Source: Nocardia sp. MH4
Lineage (GTDB): Bacteria; Actinomycetota; Actinomycetes; Mycobacteriales; Mycobacteriaceae
DNA: 42,378 nt
Direction: 5' to 3'
Assembly (NCBI RefSeq): GCF_019266065.1
Contig: NZ_LPNR01000073.1
Coordinates: 1 to 42,378 of the forward strand
A model generated the notes under the pieces. That model did no database searches. It saw only the letters and a program-made list of their open reading frames with translations, and was not told where the DNA came from. A program made the translations under genes and the position numbers. Position 1 is the stretch's first letter; every line of letters starts with the position of its first letter. This document shows positions 26,198 to 34,747 of this stretch, in pieces.

Positions 26198-27313
26198 TCA
26201 GCGGTCGATATCGGGACTGCCGGGGCCCTCGCCCGGCTTGCCCAGGTCGGGCCTGCCTTCGGGTCCGCCCGGCGTGCCGTAGCCCGGGCTCGTGCCGGGG
26301 GTGCCATAACCCGGCTGACCACCTTCGGCCGGACCGCCGTACCCGGGCTGCCCACCCTGCGCAGGGCCGCCGTAGCCAGGCTGACCACCTTCGGCCGGGC
26401 CACCGTAACCGGGCTGACCGCCCTGAGCCGGACCACCATAGCCGGGCTGACCGCCCTGAGCGGGGCCGCCATAACCGGGCTGACCCCCCTGAGCCGGACC
26501 ACCGTAACCGGGCTGACCGGGGTACCCCGGCTGCCCGTACCCGGGCTGACCCGGCTGACCGAATCCGCCTGCGGGCCCGCCGTACTGCTGCGGGTAGCCG
26601 GGATCGGCGACGGCGGTCGCGGCGCCGACGACCGGTCCGCCGGTCACCACCCGGTACGCGTAGGTCGAGGCGATGATCGTCAGCGGGACCGTCACCAGCA
26701 GGCCGAGACCGCACAGCAGCGCGCCGACGATATTGATGCCGAACAGCGCCAGCGTCAGCAGCAGCAGGGGTCCGGCATTGCTCGAGATCGCCGAGAAACT
26801 CGATTTGATCGCCGTCACCGCGTCCTGGTTCCGGTCGATCACGAATTGCATCGTCCACCAGGTGAAGAAGGCGATCACCAGACCCGGCAGGATGCACAGC
26901 ACGAAGCCGATGCCGGTGGCCAGACCGACCAGAATGCCGGCCAGAATCACCGCGCCGACATTGGTGAACTGGAAGAAATCACCGAATCCCGGTTTGCGCC
27001 CGTCGGTTTCGTGCAGCGCGCCGCGCACGAACGCGGCGGAGATCAAATAGCCGATGACGGCGCTGACGACGGTGCCGATGAACTGCCAGATACCGAAGCC
27101 GATGCTGATGCCACCGTCATAGTCGGTATCGGTCGTGTTCCCCAGGCCGAACAGGAAGTTGATCGCCACCTGGATGACGAACGCGATCAGCACGATCGCG
27201 ATCCACACCACCGCGTTGTTCTTGAATTTGTCCCAGCCGTAACCGATGGCGTCGCCGACACCGAGTTTCGGCCCCGCCGGTGGATACCCGGGTTGCTGCT
27301 GTCCATACGTCAT
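26198..27313 (-). CDS. Multi-pass membrane protein with C-terminal Gly/Pro/Tyr tandem repeats
   Basis: 371-aa protein. A short cytosolic head rich in Gln, Pro and Gly (YGQQQPGYPPAG) precedes several transmembrane helices within about 30-225 (for example VVWIAIVLIAFVIQVAINFLF and VGAVILAGILVGLATGIGFV). The last 130 residues are low-complexity with six 11-residue repeats of GQPGYGGPA(Q/E)G and degenerate flanks. The membrane core resembles integral membrane proteins of the DUF975/YciC kind found widely in actinobacteria. Function is unknown; such Gly/Pro/Tyr tails can support clustering or phase separation, which is inference only. The start follows GAGGGG by 11 nt. Confidence 0.75.
   Translation of the reverse strand: MTYGQQQPGYPPAGPKLGVGDAIGYGWDKFKNNAVVWIAIVLIAFVIQVAINFLFGLGNTTDTDYDGGISIGFGIWQFIGTVVSAVIGYLISAAFVRGALHETDGRKPGFGDFFQFTNVGAVILAGILVGLATGIGFVLCILPGLVIAFFTWWTMQFVIDRNQDAVTAIKSSFSAISSNAGPLLLLTLALFGINIVGALLCGLGLLVTVPLTIIASTYAYRVVTGGPVVGAATAVADPGYPQQYGGPAGGFGQPGQPGYGQPGYPGQPGYGGPAQGGQPGYGGPAQGGQPGYGGPAQGGQPGYGGPAEGGQPGYGGPAQGGQPGYGGPAEGGQPGYGTPGTSPGYGTPGGPEGRPDLGKPGEGPGSPDIDR
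26313..26510. repeat. Six 33-bp in-frame tandem repeats
   Basis: Six 33-bp units each begin GGCTGNCC on the + strand, with a seventh partial copy from 26511. They encode the 11-residue GQPGYGGPA(Q/E)G unit. Third-position variation between copies shows they are maintained as coding sequence, so this is a coding minisatellite that may vary in copy number between strains. Confidence 0.9.
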
Positions 27314-27637
27314 CCGAATCGCATCCCCTCACCTTGTGCGACGACCGAAGCCGCCGATATGAGTCTTCCGATCCGGCGCCACGGTCACGCCGATGGGTCC
27401 GATCATTTCACACCACCCGCCCCACGTGCGGTTTTCCTGCGCCGAGCCCGGCACAGCGGGGAATTCGGCCGCCCAGGCCCACGGGAAAACGGCACCGTGT
27501 TTCGACGGAATCAGCGGTGCAACGAATTCGACACGATTACCGACCGGATCGTCGGTGCGGAATGCGGGAAACTCGGCGGGAAGAACCGCCGCACCGAACA
27601 CCCCGGCGCGAGACCGGGGCGAACGGGTCGCGAAGGG
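27314..27637. other. Intergenic region between the repeat membrane protein and msrA
   Basis: 324 bp between two minus-strand genes. A 90-codon minus frame (27329-27601) crosses it but has no family resemblance, no clear ribosome site and is richer in A+T than flanking genes, so I leave it uncalled. The region may carry the membrane protein's promoter; GAGGGG precedes its ATG. No terminator hairpin is obvious downstream of msrA. Confidence 0.5.
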
Positions 27638-28153
27638 CTACTTCTCGGCCTCGGCCCGCTTGGGCAGCTTCCAGCCCGGGCGCGGGAAGTGGCAGGTGTA
27701 GCCGTCGGGGTAGCGGATCAGGTAGTCCTGATGCTCCGGCTCGGCATCCCAGAAGGTGCTCGCCGGGGTCACCTCGGTGACGACCTTGCCCGGCCACAGG
27801 CCCGAGGCGTCGACGTCGGCGATGGTGTCGATCGCCGTGCGGCGCTGGTCCTCGTCGAGGTAGAAGATCGCCGAGCGGTAGCTCGAGCCGATGTCGTTGC
27901 CCTGACGATCCTTGGTGGTGGGGTCGTGGATCTGGAACAGGAACTCGAGCAGGGCCCGGTAGTCGGTCTGTGCCGGGTCGTATTCGATCTCGACGGCCTC
28001 GGCGTGGCCGGGGTGGTTGCGATAGGTGGGGTGATCGTTGCTGCCACCGGTGTAGCCGACCCTCGTCGACAGCACGCCCGGTTGACGGCGGATCAGATCC
28101 TGCATGCCCCAGAAGCATCCACCGGCCAGAATCGCCTTACGGGTTTCGGTCAC
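27638..28153 (-). CDS. msrA: Peptide-methionine (S)-S-oxide reductase
   Basis: Repairs oxidised methionine in proteins; 171 aa from the GTG 28153. The start is fixed by a strong AAGGAGG just upstream and a protein beginning [15 protein letters not shown], with the catalytic Cys in GGCFWG (about residue 13). [26 protein letters not shown] and [19 protein letters not shown] are standard MsrA signatures. A frame open 15 codons upstream is rejected. Electrons would come from thioredoxin or mycothiol systems in this group. Confidence 0.93.
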   Translation of the reverse strand: MTETRKAILAGGCFWGMQDLIRRQPGVLSTRVGYTGGSNDHPTYRNHPGHAEAVEIEYDPAQTDYRALLEFLFQIHDPTTKDRQGNDIGSSYRSAIFYLDEDQRRTAIDTIADVDASGLWPGKVVTEVTPASTFWDAEPEHQDYLIRYPDGYTCHFPRPGWKLPKRAEAEK

Positions 28154-28323
28154 GCGTCCTCCTTCATAGAGCTCCACGGTCGCACAGAACGGCCACAACC
28201 GCCTCTATGGAACTCCCCTGTCGGCCCCGGAATTCCCGCCAGTAGGCTCGCCGCGCGAGCGATACCTCAGGAACGTCCATGTGTGCCCCAGCGTCACCCA
28301 GGAAACAGGAGGAAGTCGGCGAA

Positions 28324-28794
28324 ATGCCACGTAGCGTCGTTGCCCGGTATTCGATGATCGGACTGGCCGCAGTCGCTCTCACAGCGGGTGCGGTGACCAC
28401 CGCGGGAGCCCCTCCCGGCAGCGCCGACACCGTCGAGCAGACCTCGACCTGCGAAGCCAGACAATCGCGACAAAACGACCTAGCGCTACGCACGCCCGAC
28501 CCGGCGGCCACCGGGCAGATCGACGCGGTCCTGCTCGACGAGTCCACCCGAAAGCCGATCACCGGCGGCGAGGTGGTCCTGACCGGTTTCGACGCCTGTG
28601 GCGACACCATCCACCGGCACCTGTCCACCGGCGCCGACGGACAGGTGAGCTTCCGCGGCCTGCAACCGGGCCGCTACCAGGTGAGGGCCTACCCCGGCGA
28701 GGCCACGGCGAAAACGGCTGCCACCGCCGATGTCGAACTGTCGACACCGACGCTGAAGACACTGCAGTTCACGGTCGCCACCGGCCGCCGTTAG
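28324..28794 (+). CDS. Secreted protein with a SpaA/Cna-B-like beta-sandwich domain
   Basis: 156-aa exported protein. A signal peptide (VVARYSMIGLAAVALTAGAVTT, cleavage near APPGSADT) is followed by a domain with GQIDAVLLDESTRKPITGGEVVLTG, GADGQVSFRGLQPGRYQVRAYPG and a closing beta strand, typical of prealbumin-like/SpaA or carboxypeptidase-regulatory folds. Two Cys (TCEARQ and DACGDT) may form a disulfide. AGGAGG lies 10-11 nt before the ATG. No LPXTG anchor or lipobox is seen, so it is probably secreted or loosely wall-bound. Function unknown. Confidence 0.7.
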   Translation: MPRSVVARYSMIGLAAVALTAGAVTTAGAPPGSADTVEQTSTCEARQSRQNDLALRTPDPAATGQIDAVLLDESTRKPITGGEVVLTGFDACGDTIHRHLSTGADGQVSFRGLQPGRYQVRAYPGEATAKTAATADVELSTPTLKTLQFTVATGRR

Positions 28795-28863
28795 CCGCCG
28801 GTCGGGCCGGGTGCGCGCTGCCCGGCCCGAAACCCGGCGACACCGAGCACGCCCGCACGACCC

Positions 28864-28877
28864 GTGATACAAATCAC
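28864..28877. promoter_or_regulatory. CRP/GlxR-type palindromic site upstream of the GMC oxidase
   Basis: GTGA-TACAAA-TCAC is the inner core of the cAMP-receptor consensus TGTGAN6TCACA, with both 4-bp half sites intact and C instead of T at the outer left. It lies 27 nt before the ATG at 28905. A Crp/GlxR-type regulator could act here as repressor; direct evidence is absent. Confidence 0.4.
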
Positions 28878-28904
28878 CCCAGAGTGAGAAGGGGTGGTTT
28901 CCGT

Positions 28905-30860
28905 ATGGAACCAACAGCCGCGCAGCGGGCAGCGCTGGGCTTGATCTGCGACACATTCCTGCCGGGCGACGAGTTCGGACTACCGCCGGCGACCGAGCTC
29001 GGGACGGTCGACACGATCTTCCGGATCCTGGGTCGCAATCCGCGGGAAGCAGATCAGAAGCAGCTGGCGATGTTGTTGGGGCTGTGGGATTCCCGCGTCT
29101 TCGGGCTGCTGACCGGCAGTGGCCCGCGCCGGTTCTCGTCGCTGTCGCAGCAGCGTCGCGAGGCCGCGCTGCTACGGCTGGCCGATTCCGGGCTGGCGCC
29201 GGCGCGCGCGGTGTTCCAAGCGCTCAAGCAGGCCTCGCTGCTGGCCTACAACGTGACACCCGGCCCGACCGGGACCAACCCGCTGTGGGAGAAGATCGGC
29301 TATCCCGCCCCGACCGGGCCGCTGGCGGATGCCCCCGCACCCGCGCTCACCCCGCAGCGATACGCCGAAGCGACCACCCTCGACTGCGATGTCGTCGTGG
29401 TCGGCTCCGGCGCCGGTGGGGGCGCGGCGGCCGCGGTACTGGCCGAGGCGGGCCTGGACGTGGTGGTCCTCGAACGCGGAAACTACTACGACGACAAGGA
29501 TTTCGGCCACGGCGAGCTCGACGCGCTGACCAGCCTGTACGCCTCGGGTCCGCCCGCGTCGGCGGAGGGGCAGATCACGCTGGTGGCGGGGTCCTGCCTC
29601 GGCGGCGGCACCGTCGTCAACTGGAGTACCTCGCTGCCCACCCCCGACAACGTCCGCAAGGAATGGGCCGAATCGGGGGTCCCGCAGTTCGCCGACGACG
29701 AATTCGGTGCCGCGCTCGACACGGTGCAGCGCCGGATCGGGGTGACCGGCGGCCGGTCGCCGCTCTCGGCCCGTGACGGCATCCTCGAGCGTGGCGCCAA
29801 AGCGCTCGGCTGGGATGTCGACACCCTGCCGCGCAATGTCGGCGACGCCTGCGACGCCGCGGTGGAATGCGGTCGGTGTGGTTACGGGTGCAGGCTCGGC
29901 GCGAAGCAGTCGGTCACCAAGACCTGGCTCCAGGACGCCGCCGGGCACGGGGCGCGCCTGGTGGTCGACGCCGACGTCCGCACGATCACGGTGAAAGCCG
30001 GTCGGGCGGAGTCGGTCTCGGCCCGCACGTCCGACGGTGTCGAGATCACGGTGCGGGCGCGCGCGGTGGTCGTCGCCGCGGGCGCCATCCAGACACCGGC
30101 GCTGCTGCAGCGTTCGGGCCTGCGCAACAAGAACATCGGCAAGCACCTGCGCCTGCATCCCGCCGCCGCGGTGTTCGGGGTGTTCGAGGAGGAGATCCGG
30201 CCCTGGGAGGGCGCGTTGCAGGCGCGCATCAGCAGGCACCACGCCGATCTCGACGGCAACGGCTACGGCGTCATCTACGAGACCGGGCCGATCCATCCGG
30301 GTCTGGCGACCGGTTTCATGAGCTGGCGCGGCGCGGCCGCGCACCGGGACACCATGCTCGACTTCGCCCGCACCAACTCGATCGGCGTGATCACCCGCGA
30401 CCGCGATCCGGGCACCGTCTCGATCGACGGCAGCGGCGAGGCCGTGGTGAAGTACCGGCTCTCCGACTACGACGCGAACCACCTGCACACCGGCATCGTC
30501 GGCGCGGCCTCGGTGCTCGAAGCCGCGGGCGCGCAGCGCATCTACTCGGGCCACCAGGCGGGCATCTCATTCGAGCCCGGCGTGCGCGGTTCGCTCGCGG
30601 AATTCGACGCGGCCTGCAAGAAGGCGGGCTACGGACCGGGCCGCTGCTCGCTGGGCGCGCTGCACATCATGGGCTCGGCCCGGATGGGCGGCAGCGCGGA
30701 ACTGTCGGCGACCAACCCGGACGGCGTCACCTGGGATGTCGACAACATCGTCGTGGCCGACGGCTCCACCTTCCCCACCGCACCGGGGGTGAACCCGATG
30801 GTCACCATCGAGGCGATCGGCTACATGAACGCCAAGCGTCTGGCGGCCGGGCTCACCTAG
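28905..30860 (+). CDS. GMC-family oxidoreductase, long-chain alcohol oxidase-like
   Basis: 651-aa FAD-dependent oxidoreductase. Residues 1-130 form a helical N-domain like that of long-chain alcohol oxidases. VVVVGSGAGGGAAAAVLAEAG (about 158-178) is the Rossmann FAD motif and GSCLGGGTVVNW the second GMC signature. The Cys-rich segment CGRCGYGC is shared with plant and bacterial fatty-alcohol oxidases. LGALHIMGSARMGG near the end carries the catalytic His, and NPMVTIEAIGYMNAKRLA closes the FAD site. Likely activity is oxidation of long-chain or hydrophobic alcohols. A putative CRP-type site lies just upstream. Its TAG stop shares the tetramer CTAG with the stop of the convergent DUF742 gene. 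Confidence 0.85.
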   Translation: MEPTAAQRAALGLICDTFLPGDEFGLPPATELGTVDTIFRILGRNPREADQKQLAMLLGLWDSRVFGLLTGSGPRRFSSLSQQRREAALLRLADSGLAPARAVFQALKQASLLAYNVTPGPTGTNPLWEKIGYPAPTGPLADAPAPALTPQRYAEATTLDCDVVVVGSGAGGGAAAAVLAEAGLDVVVLERGNYYDDKDFGHGELDALTSLYASGPPASAEGQITLVAGSCLGGGTVVNWSTSLPTPDNVRKEWAESGVPQFADDEFGAALDTVQRRIGVTGGRSPLSARDGILERGAKALGWDVDTLPRNVGDACDAAVECGRCGYGCRLGAKQSVTKTWLQDAAGHGARLVVDADVRTITVKAGRAESVSARTSDGVEITVRARAVVVAAGAIQTPALLQRSGLRNKNIGKHLRLHPAAAVFGVFEEEIRPWEGALQARISRHHADLDGNGYGVIYETGPIHPGLATGFMSWRGAAAHRDTMLDFARTNSIGVITRDRDPGTVSIDGSGEAVVKYRLSDYDANHLHTGIVGAASVLEAAGAQRIYSGHQAGISFEPGVRGSLAEFDAACKKAGYGPGRCSLGALHIMGSARMGGSAELSATNPDGVTWDVDNIVVADGSTFPTAPGVNPMVTIEAIGYMNAKRLAAGLT

Positions 30861-31237
30861 CCGTCGACCCGGCGGATGCCGGCGAGGACGGCCCGCAGCA
30901 CCCCGAGGTCGGCATTGCCGACCGCGCGGTGCTGCGGGGCGCGGGCGATCAGCCTGCCCTCGTCGATCAGGTCGGCGATGAGCACCTTGGCCAGATTCAG
31001 TGGCAGTCCCAGGTGCGCCGACACCTCGGCCACCGCCATCGGGGTGCGGCACAGGTCGACGATCGCGGCGTACTCGGGTTCGGGCCGCCGCAATCGGGTG
31101 CCCGCGCCGGCGTCGACCAGCAGGGTCGTGAGGTCGAGTTCGTCGCGCTCGGTCCGGCCGCGCCCGCGGGTGACCGCATAGAGACGCACGATCGGCCCGG
31201 CGTCCTCCTCGTACCAGTGTTCGCGTTCGTCGCTCAT
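30857..31237 (-). CDS. DUF742 protein (conservon CvnC-like)
   Basis: 126-aa DUF742 protein: DAGPIVRLYAVTRGRGRT near the N-terminus (about 12-29), ELDLTTLLV, and a winged-helix-like DLCRTPMAVAEVSAHLGLPLNLAKVLIADL. In conservons this protein works with a sensor kinase, a roadblock/LC7 protein and a small GTPase. Here its ATG overlaps the kinase stop (ATGA), so the two are coupled, but no roadblock or GTPase gene follows: the convergent GMC gene is immediately downstream and even shares the CTAG tetramer between the two stops. Confidence 0.87.
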   Translation of the reverse strand: MSDEREHWYEEDAGPIVRLYAVTRGRGRTERDELDLTTLLVDAGAGTRLRRPEPEYAAIVDLCRTPMAVAEVSAHLGLPLNLAKVLIADLIDEGRLIARAPQHRAVGNADLGVLRAVLAGIRRVDG

Positions 31238-33246
31238 GCGCGCGGGGAGACGGCGGGGAACTGGCCGGAGATCGGCGCGGACGGATCGCTCGCCTCGGCC
31301 AGCGCCGAGGGAATCAGCACGACCGCGCGCACCCCGCCGTAGACCGATTCCGACAGCCGCACCGAGATGTTGTGCCTGCCTGCCAGTTTCGCGACGACGA
31401 ACAGGCCGAGCCGGGAGCTACCGGACAGCGTCGCCACGCTGAACTCGGGTGGGTCGGCCAGCATCGCGTTGCGTGCGGCGAGATCGGCCTCCGGCATGCC
31501 GAGACCCTGGTCGGTGATCTCCACCGCCACACCGCGCCCGACCACCACCCCGGACACCACCACGTGCGCCTCCGGCGGCGAGAACGCCGTCGCGTTGTCC
31601 ATCAGTTCGGCGAGCAGGTGGATCACGTCGGCGACCGCGTGGCCGGCGATGCGCACCTCGGGCATCTGCTTGGTCTGGATCCGGGTGTAGTCCATGCTCT
31701 CGGCGATGGCGCCGCGGACCAGTTCCAGCAGCGCGACGGGATTGCGCCAGCGCCTGCCCGGCTGCTCGCCGCCGAGGATGATGAGGTTCTCGGCGTTGCG
31801 GCGGGTGCGGGTCGCGAGATGGTCGAGCTGGAACAGCAATTCGAGCTGATCGGCGTTGCTCTCGTCGCGTTCGGCGCGGTCGAGCAGGGCGAGCTGGCGG
31901 TGCACGACGACCTGGCTGCGGTGGGCGATATTGAGGAACACGGTATTGATGCCCGCCCTGGTCTGGGCCTCGGCGATCGCCGCCGACACCGCGGCCAGAT
32001 GCGCGCGGTTGAACGCGGCCGCGACCTGGCCGAGCTCGTCGGAGCCGAAGTCCAGCCGGGAGGTCTCCGCGCGGGCCTCGACCTGCTCGCCCGCGGCGAG
32101 TCTGCGCATGAGGTCGGGCATCCGCTCGTCGGCCAGTTCCAGGGTGTCGTGGCGCAACCGCCGCATGCGGGCGATGAACCGGTTGGCCAGTACCAGCGCC
32201 ACCAGGAAGGCGCCCACCGCCAGCGCCGCGACGAGCGCGCCGCCGAGCAGGGCGTTGCGGGTGTCGGTCTCCCCCTGCTGCCGGGCGATGACGTGGGCGT
32301 CGCCGCTCTGGTCCGCCCACAGCTTCTGCAACGCGAGATTCACGTGCCGGGAGGCGTCCTGCCAGCCCGCCAGGCTCAGTGGCAGCGCCGCGTCCCCGCG
32401 ATCGTTGCCGACCGGACCGCGCGTCACCAGCGCGTCCTGCATCGAGGTCACCTGCTGCCAGTCCGCGCTCGCGGTGATCGCACCGAGCTGGGCGAGCCGG
32501 TCGCCCTTCAGCACCGTGGCCGAATAGGCCACCTCGCCACGGAATTCGCCGACCCGGTGCCCGAAGTCGGCCAGCTCGGCGGCCGACATCCGGCCGTTGG
32601 TCAAGGCCACCGAGCCGAGCGTGTCGGCCTGCGACAGCGCCTCGGCGGCGCGCAACTGTTCCACGCCGTAGCTCAGTTCGATGCCGATCTTCGCCTGCGG
32701 CGCCACCCGGGCGGCCAGCATCGACGCGGCGACGATCGTGCCGATCACCTGGGAGAAGAACGTGAACACCTGATCCGGCGGGATCTGGAGCGCGTCCACG
32801 CCGCCGCGCACCGTCGGCACCATGGCGAAGAGCTTGTTGTAGCCCTCGATGTCCTCGGCCGAACCGTCGGGATTGAGCTTGCGCGCGGCGTCGCCCTTGG
32901 CCATCACCGCGGCGAGCGCCTCGTCGGAGCGCTGGCGGGCGGTGACCAGGGCGGGCGTGGACGGTGGGTCACCGGCCAACCGCAGCAGCGACAGCCTGCG
33001 CTCCTCCTGGAACGCCGAGACCATCAGGATCGCCGGCGCGGTGGTGCTGCTCGCCAGCTCGGCCCATTCGGTGGATTCGCGCGCCGAGTCCACCAGATAC
33101 ACCGCCGCGCCACCACCGGTGACCAGCAGGATCACACTGGAGATCAGCACGATCGACAGGAGCCGGATCCGCACGCTCACCCGGCCGCGAACACCGCGCC
33201 CGCCCCACCACGATGTCCCGAGCAACGAGTTACGCCAGTTCTTCAC
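31234..33246 (-). CDS. NIT-domain sensor histidine kinase (conservon CvnA-like)
   Basis: 670-aa membrane kinase-like protein from the GTG at 33246 (VKNWRNSLLG). A short head precedes transmembrane helix 1 (about 29-52), an extracytoplasmic nitrate/nitrite-sensing-like (NIT) domain (about 60-325) follows, then helix 2 (about 331-356), a HAMP region, a dimerisation segment with NIAHRSQVVVHRQLALLDRAE (His about 442) and a HATPase_c domain with ELMDNATAFSPP (about 547-558), DQGLGMP (579-585) and RLGLFVVAKLAGRH. No response regulator is adjacent, as usual for CvnA kinases. The frame is open 52 codons upstream but that part is Arg/Pro-rich and not conserved-looking. Confidence 0.87.
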   Translation of the reverse strand: MKNWRNSLLGTSWWGGRGVRGRVSVRIRLLSIVLISSVILLVTGGGAAVYLVDSARESTEWAELASSTTAPAILMVSAFQEERRLSLLRLAGDPPSTPALVTARQRSDEALAAVMAKGDAARKLNPDGSAEDIEGYNKLFAMVPTVRGGVDALQIPPDQVFTFFSQVIGTIVAASMLAARVAPQAKIGIELSYGVEQLRAAEALSQADTLGSVALTNGRMSAAELADFGHRVGEFRGEVAYSATVLKGDRLAQLGAITASADWQQVTSMQDALVTRGPVGNDRGDAALPLSLAGWQDASRHVNLALQKLWADQSGDAHVIARQQGETDTRNALLGGALVAALAVGAFLVALVLANRFIARMRRLRHDTLELADERMPDLMRRLAAGEQVEARAETSRLDFGSDELGQVAAAFNRAHLAAVSAAIAEAQTRAGINTVFLNIAHRSQVVVHRQLALLDRAERDESNADQLELLFQLDHLATRTRRNAENLIILGGEQPGRRWRNPVALLELVRGAIAESMDYTRIQTKQMPEVRIAGHAVADVIHLLAELMDNATAFSPPEAHVVVSGVVVGRGVAVEITDQGLGMPEADLAARNAMLADPPEFSVATLSGSSRLGLFVVAKLAGRHNISVRLSESVYGGVRAVVLIPSALAEASDPSAPISGQFPAVSPRA

Positions 33247-33442
33247 ACCGAAACTTTCCGCTCCCGGAGCCGCCCCGGCGCTCCGCTGCGTGCTGCGCCC
33301 GCGACACAGACGATCCGGCACGCTTGTCTTCGCGCCAGAGACTAACCGACCGGCCGCACCCGCGCGCGGTTTGCGTGGGACGCGAAAAAGCCCTCGTGTC
33401 AAGCAAACTCACAGCACCGCGACGGTGAACCGTCACGTGATC

Positions 33443-34747
33443 TCAGAGCGCGGTCGCGCGCACCCGGTGTCGCGTCAGATGGCTCAGCACGGACTGATTC
33501 GCCTCCCACCCGTCGGGGAACTTCACCGGCACCCCGAGATGGACCGGTTCGGCCGAGGGGTGCGCGTCGAGGAGTTCCGGGATGCCGGCGCGGCCGACCA
33601 GGATGCAGGCGTGCCGGTGCCGGGAGGCGAGCACGCACAATCGGCCCGCTTCGAGGTGGAAGGCGCTGGCGTCGCGGCGGCCCGAGAGCGGGTGCAGCAC
33701 CAGGGTGACGTCGTACTCGCGGCCCTGAAGCCGGTTGGCGGTATCGACGGTGACCGGCTCGGCGGCGGTGCCGCGCAGGGCGGTCCGCACGGCGTCGGCC
33801 TGGTCGCGGTGGGCGGTACCGATGGCGACCCGGTCGGTGGTGACCGGGTGACTGCCCGATTCGGAGTGCGCGGTGGCGCCGCGCTCGATCAGCCGGGCGG
33901 CGATCGCGGCGAGCGCGTGCACCGCCTCGCGGTCGGTGCGCAGGGTGTGCCGGGCGGGCAGTTCGTACCAGCCCCAGCCCGTCGCGGCCGCTTCCTCGAG
34001 CACCGCGTCGATCGATCCGCCGAGGCCACGGGTGGTGAAAGCCATCCTGCGGTCACCGAATCCGGTGCCGGACTCGAAACCGGTGAACGGGTAGAAGGCC
34101 TGCGAGACGACCGGCGCCGCGGTGGCGGGCAATCGCCACGACACCGGCAGCCGGTGGATCGGGATGTTGTCGTTGTTGGCGAGCATCACGCTCACCGCGC
34201 TCATCGTCGGATCCCAGGTGAGCCCGGCCCAGCGCGCGGTCTCGACGGTCGCGAACGGATCGAGCTGCCCCGGATCGCCGACGAACAGCCCGCGATCGAA
34301 CCGGTTCGCGATGCGCAACAACATGTCCGAGCGCATCTGATACGCCTCGTCGATGATCGCGTGCGACCAGCTGCCCTCGGTGATGGTGGCCCATTTGGCG
34401 GCCGTCCCGATGACGATGGTGCGATCGGCCAGATCGCCGGGTTTGGTCGCGACGCGGACGTTGGCGTGCTGGTCGACCCGCTCGCTGGTGACGTAGGCGG
34501 TGCTGGACAGGCGCCCGATGCGCATTCCCGGGTCGGCGCCGGCGAGGCGGTCGATGAGGTCGTCGACCTGTTCGTTGGTCTGGGCGACGATCATCCGCTG
34601 GTCGTCGTCCTCGGCGAGCTGGCGGGCGGCGCGCACGACCAGCGTGGATTTGCCCGCCCCGGGCGGCGAGTCGACGACGATGGCGCGATGACTCGCGTCG
34701 CGCAGGTCGGTGAGAATGTTCGCGACGGCCTCGTCCGGCGTGGTCAC
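33443..34747 (-). CDS. SF1B helicase core (Upf1/Dna2-like), lacking its own N-terminal barrel
   Basis: 434-aa superfamily-1B helicase core. Motifs in order: Walker A PPGAGKST (28-35), motif Ia VAQTNEQVDDLIDRL (54-68), Walker B IIDEA (131-135), motif III GDPGQLDP (157-164), SWRLP (203-207), motif V TANRLQGREYDV (336-347) and motif VI LCVLASRHRHACILVG (370-385). Only about 27 residues precede Walker A, so the 1B beta-barrel usual in Upf1/Dna2/IGHMBP2 helicases is missing; a barrel-like segment ends the preceding gene instead. The GTG overlaps that gene's stop (GTGA). Last gene of the operon; likely DNA 5'-3' polarity by family, inferred. Confidence 0.85.
   Translation of the reverse strand: MTTPDEAVANILTDLRDASHRAIVVDSPPGAGKSTLVVRAARQLAEDDDQRMIVAQTNEQVDDLIDRLAGADPGMRIGRLSSTAYVTSERVDQHANVRVATKPGDLADRTIVIGTAAKWATITEGSWSHAIIDEAYQMRSDMLLRIANRFDRGLFVGDPGQLDPFATVETARWAGLTWDPTMSAVSVMLANNDNIPIHRLPVSWRLPATAAPVVSQAFYPFTGFESGTGFGDRRMAFTTRGLGGSIDAVLEEAAATGWGWYELPARHTLRTDREAVHALAAIAARLIERGATAHSESGSHPVTTDRVAIGTAHRDQADAVRTALRGTAAEPVTVDTANRLQGREYDVTLVLHPLSGRRDASAFHLEAGRLCVLASRHRHACILVGRAGIPELLDAHPSAEPVHLGVPVKFPDGWEANQSVLSHLTRHRVRATAL

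Noticed and set aside
26313..26540. Regular 33-bp repeats considered as a CRISPR array
   Set aside because: The units are contiguous without spacers and stay in frame as an 11-residue protein repeat.
27329..27601. 90-codon minus-strand frame between msrA and the repeat membrane protein
   Set aside because: No family resemblance, no ribosome site and different base composition; kept as intergenic.
26162..28357. 731-codon plus-strand frame over the repeat membrane protein and msrA
   Set aside because: Shadow of two real minus-strand genes and of the 33-bp repeats.
33397..33402. TTGACA on the minus strand upstream of the sensor kinase as a -35
   Set aside because: No -10-like hexamer lies 16-19 bp downstream.
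33421..33434. GACGGT-GA-ACCGTC hairpin after the helicase gene as a terminator
   Set aside because: Only a 6-bp stem with a 2-nt loop and no T-tract; too weak to call.
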